From contig SMSO01000008.1 in NCBI GenBank assembly GCA_004764695.1, positions 533,001 through 597,000 on the forward strand: 64,000 bases of DNA, given 5' to 3'. Shown piece by piece: positions 61,567 to 64,000 of this stretch. The translations under genes were made by a program, and so were the position numbers. Source of the DNA: Schizochytrium sp. TIO01. Lineage: Eukaryota; Sar; Bigyra; Thraustochytrida; Thraustochytriidae. The notes beneath the pieces were generated by a model. It had not been told where the DNA came from. It ran no database searches and saw only the letters and a program-made list of their open reading frames with translations. The first letter of the stretch is position 1. Each line of letters begins with the position of its first letter.

Positions 61567-63738
61567 TTAAAGATGATCAGTGAGTTCCTTGTGGAAAGGG
61601 ACGCCTTGATTGCGCGCTTTACGGTAAGCATCGAGAACATAGGTGGGCATGCGCTCACGAACAATGTCGTGCATCTCGCAAATAACTTTTGTCCACTGCT
61701 CATTGAGAATACCTTCATTTGTCACAAGAAGATTATGGTTTGACTTGAAACGGCCCTCAACAGTAGATGGGTATGAGAAGACGGACGACATGGCAACTCC
61801 GCCCTCAACCTTGCGAACGACTGTACCTTCAAGCAGAGCAGAGCGAATGCGGTGAACACCTGGCTTCACCGGCACCAGCCCGAGGCTGTGCTGAGTTGAA
61901 GTAGACGCGAGAACAATAGCTTGGTAGTTTCGTTGACCTTCAAGGCCTTGTTGTTCTTCCAGAGTGAAGGTCTGAGCAGGTTTAAGTTTGCCAGCAAAAC
62001 GAGCCCGCTCTGCTTTAGCGTCAGGGGGAAACTTGTGAAAGCGGTCGTCTTGCGGGAAGGAGGACCGGGAGATGTTCTTTTCGCGGGACGAGAGTAGAAG
62101 CACAGTATCAACGACATCGGTCTTTTGGCTAGAAGACATAGGGTCGAGTTCGTGCCGCGGGGTTTCCTCACGGTAGTAGTAAACCTTGACGCGGTTGCGA
62201 AGAGCTTCACCAGCCATACTATCCTTGACGTCATTCATGTTATTCTCGATGCCTGTCTCAATTTCGCGCACGGAGACGGACACAGCACCAAAGTGTTTGC
62301 TGATACGCTTGTTGAGGTCTTCGTCACACCATACACCCCATATGATTTGAGCAATTTCGATTGGGTCATTCGCCGGGATGACTGGAAGGTCTACACGAAC
62401 ACTGCAGCGTTTTGCATTCTCTGCACTAACACCGTGGGGGAGGCGCTGGTACCGCATTTCAAGCTCAGGGTGGCCCTGGATGACACCCATGCGCCATGAA
62501 GGGTCAGCCATACTAGTGGAGAGGAGGCCGAGGACTTGTGCGATAGCGGTGTCAGATCCTTGTTTGCACATGAGTTTCTTCGCGCTTGTGGACGTGGGGA
62601 TGCCGTCTGCAATATGCTTGAATTTGGAGATAAAGCTCTTGTGCTCCATCAGTTCAGCGCGCAGCAAATCATTCTCCATACGAAGATCAATGGATCCTGT
62701 CTCGCGCAGTGCCTGGACCTTCATTTGCAAGTCGGCAATGGTATTCAAGAAGGTTTCGCGCTCCTTCTCGAGTTTGACGTTCTTCTGTTTAAGCTCCTCG
62801 AGCTCGCGTTTTCTTTTTGCACGAGTTGCACGACTGGCTGCTGCCACGGCTGCTCGGCGTTTTGCATCCTTGTCAACGCCTCCATTATTTACGCTGCCCG
62901 TGTCATCAGCCGCAGGTGTCGGTGCTGGCGACAGTGCTGGCGGTGAGATTACTGGTGGTGGTGCCGCAGCTGCCGCGGCAGCAGCTGCTGCCGCTGCCGC
63001 GGCTGCTGTTGCTTTAGCAGTACCAGCTTTGGCCCTTCCTCTTCCTCTGCCAGTAGTCGTGGCTGGTGCGTCCGAAGCAGCTGCTGCTGCTTTTCGGCCT
63101 CTCGTTTTGGTTTCTGGCACCACTGCACTTGGCGCTGCTGCTGGCGGAGATCCAAGTTCCGGTCCAAGGTACGCTGGAATGGGAGGTTCCATAACTTGCC
63201 GCGGTGCTGCTGCTCCACGTCTCGCTTGCGGCGGTGGCTGCTGCTGAGGTGGCATTCCTGGCTGTTGCTGTTGCATGTGGTGCATGCCTGGGTTTAAGTT
63301 AACATTCATACCTCCTGCGCCCATATCGCCAAAATCCATGTTTGACGGCATTCCGCCTCGCGAAGGCCCCCCTGCCATTGCCATGTGGTGTGTGGCATAT
63401 GCCTGATGTGGGGTGTATTGTAGAGAGTGCCCCTGTTGCTGTGACATAGCGTGTGACTGATGCTGCTGTTGACCCATCATATGAAGGGGCATGCCACCCA
63501 TACCAGGGTGGCCTCCATTGCTGGAGGTTAGCGGTGCTCCATGGTGCACATTCATGTCAGGCCGGTGCATGCCGGGCATCATGCCAGGCATGCCTCCGCC
63601 GCGAGGAGGCTCCATCCAAGGAACGGGGGGTAGTGCGGCACCTTGCTGGTCCGCAGTCGGGATGGGCGCGCCCTGTTCATCTAGGAGAAGGTCCAGCTCC
63701 TCCCAGACGTACTCGCCTTGCGCGTTGGGTTTCTGCAT
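61567..63738 (-). CDS. bZIP transcription factor with poly-Ala tract and large C-terminal domain
   Basis: A 723-residue frame from an ATG at 63738 to a TAA. Residues 1-230 are Met/Gly/Gln/Pro-rich, probably an activation region (GMPGMMPGMHRP, MHHMQQQQPGMPPQQQ). An AT-hook-like RGRGRAK and a run of about fourteen Ala (about 240-255) follow. The bZIP lies at about 290-350: basic part KRRAAVAAASRATRAKRKRE, then Leu-heptad helix LEELKQKNVKLEKERETFL. The usual Asn of the NxxAAxxSR core is not present in register; it reads R-A-A-V-A-A-A-S-R. Residues about 385-723 form a globular region resembling the START-like C-terminal domains seen on some stramenopile bZIP proteins (SSVFSYPSTVEGRFKSNHNLLV); this is a moderate-confidence comparison. 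It probably acts in the nucleus as a dimer. Confidence 0.85.
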   Translation of the reverse strand: MQKPNAQGEYVWEELDLLLDEQGAPIPTADQQGAALPPVPWMEPPRGGGMPGMMPGMHRPDMNVHHGAPLTSSNGGHPGMGGMPLHMMGQQQHQSHAMSQQQGHSLQYTPHQAYATHHMAMAGGPSRGGMPSNMDFGDMGAGGMNVNLNPGMHHMQQQQPGMPPQQQPPPQARRGAAAPRQVMEPPIPAYLGPELGSPPAAAPSAVVPETKTRGRKAAAAASDAPATTTGRGRGRAKAGTAKATAAAAAAAAAAAAAAAPPPVISPPALSPAPTPAADDTGSVNNGGVDKDAKRRAAVAAASRATRAKRKRELEELKQKNVKLEKERETFLNTIADLQMKVQALRETGSIDLRMENDLLRAELMEHKSFISKFKHIADGIPTSTSAKKLMCKQGSDTAIAQVLGLLSTSMADPSWRMGVIQGHPELEMRYQRLPHGVSAENAKRCSVRVDLPVIPANDPIEIAQIIWGVWCDEDLNKRISKHFGAVSVSVREIETGIENNMNDVKDSMAGEALRNRVKVYYYREETPRHELDPMSSSQKTDVVDTVLLLSSREKNISRSSFPQDDRFHKFPPDAKAERARFAGKLKPAQTFTLEEQQGLEGQRNYQAIVLASTSTQHSLGLVPVKPGVHRIRSALLEGTVVRKVEGGVAMSSVFSYPSTVEGRFKSNHNLLVTNEGILNEQWTKVICEMHDIVRERMPTYVLDAYRKARNQGVPFHKELTDHL

Positions 63739-64000
63739 GGTGCTTTAGTCGAAGAGCCCAGACTAGTGCTGGTAGGGTTTATCTGTCGTTGGGAGTTTAT
63801 TGCTGCACTCTGTTTGCGTAGAAGCAAGGCACTTCGAGGAGGGATTGAATTCAGTGCCAAAAACCTTACAGTTACGATCTCAGGATGCAGATCGTGATGG
63901 CCAAATTCCTTCAATCTCGTCAACGATCCACTTTTGACCTCCAATTTGTCAAGTTGAAGAAAACTAGTTAAGCAAACACGCAGGCGTGCGTGAAATCTGA

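Noticed and set aside
62378-63247. 289-residue plus-strand frame opposite the bZIP gene
   Set aside because: It is antisense shadow of the bZIP coding region and lacks its own domains.

Overview
The window is eukaryotic nuclear DNA. It has long, mostly intronless genes with wide spacers, abundant microsatellites, Ser/Gln-rich proteins, a heterotrimeric G-protein alpha subunit, RAD52, a twin-CX3C small Tim, a mitochondrial-type Obg GTPase and a 1768-residue CFAP43-like flagellar protein. A flagellate protist fits. The tyrosine-kinase-like (TKL) family and a bZIP fused to a large C-terminal domain suggest a heterotrophic stramenopile (labyrinthulomycete or oomycete relative). That placement is inference with low to moderate confidence.

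Layout. At 1-1521 (minus) lies the 5' part of a kinase-like gene (copy D) that leaves the window on the left. From about 5.5 to 25.5 kb there is a striking locus with three much closer relatives: A (5474-10063, minus), B (13106-16558, plus) and C (22778-25510, plus, with two internal TGA codons). All four share a helical N-terminal region and a kinase fold whose HRD aspartate is replaced by asparagine. A, B and C then carry different arrays of SAM-like modules: ten in A, six in B (five on near-perfect 303-bp repeats) and about four in C. A and C with their 5' flanks form one large inverted duplication (about 8490-13040 against 17475-24350), and B sits in the spacer. The right arm is interrupted by about 2.3 kb of decayed mobile-element DNA carrying a broken Ulp1-type (C48) protease. 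This family is my candidate for the undescribed system: an oligomerising pseudokinase-like receptor family with rapidly changing SAM tails, possibly analogous to MLKL or HeLo-type cell-death executioners. That role is a hypothesis.

From 27 to 37.4 kb follow ordinary housekeeping genes: RAD52 with a poly-Gln tail, a 72-residue single-pass membrane protein, an Obg-family GTPase, a 621-residue coiled-coil protein and a Tim13-like chaperone. From 37.4 to 42.9 kb the DNA is rich in simple repeats and holds fragments of apparently spliced genes: a 4-residue coding minisatellite on the minus strand, and an STPGR/SHIPPO-like gene whose two motifs lie in different frames. A G-alpha gene with a large insertion occupies 42961-44595.

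From 44.6 to 52.0 kb there is little recognisable coding sequence. It holds microsatellites, hairpin-bearing direct repeats, one half of a dispersed repeat pair (the other is at 4.2-5.0 kb) and a short TAGGG array. The right end holds a secreted Cys-rich, probably GPI-anchored protein, the CFAP43-like gene and a minus-strand bZIP gene.

The genes do not form operons. Only the A/B/C family is functionally clustered, through duplication.
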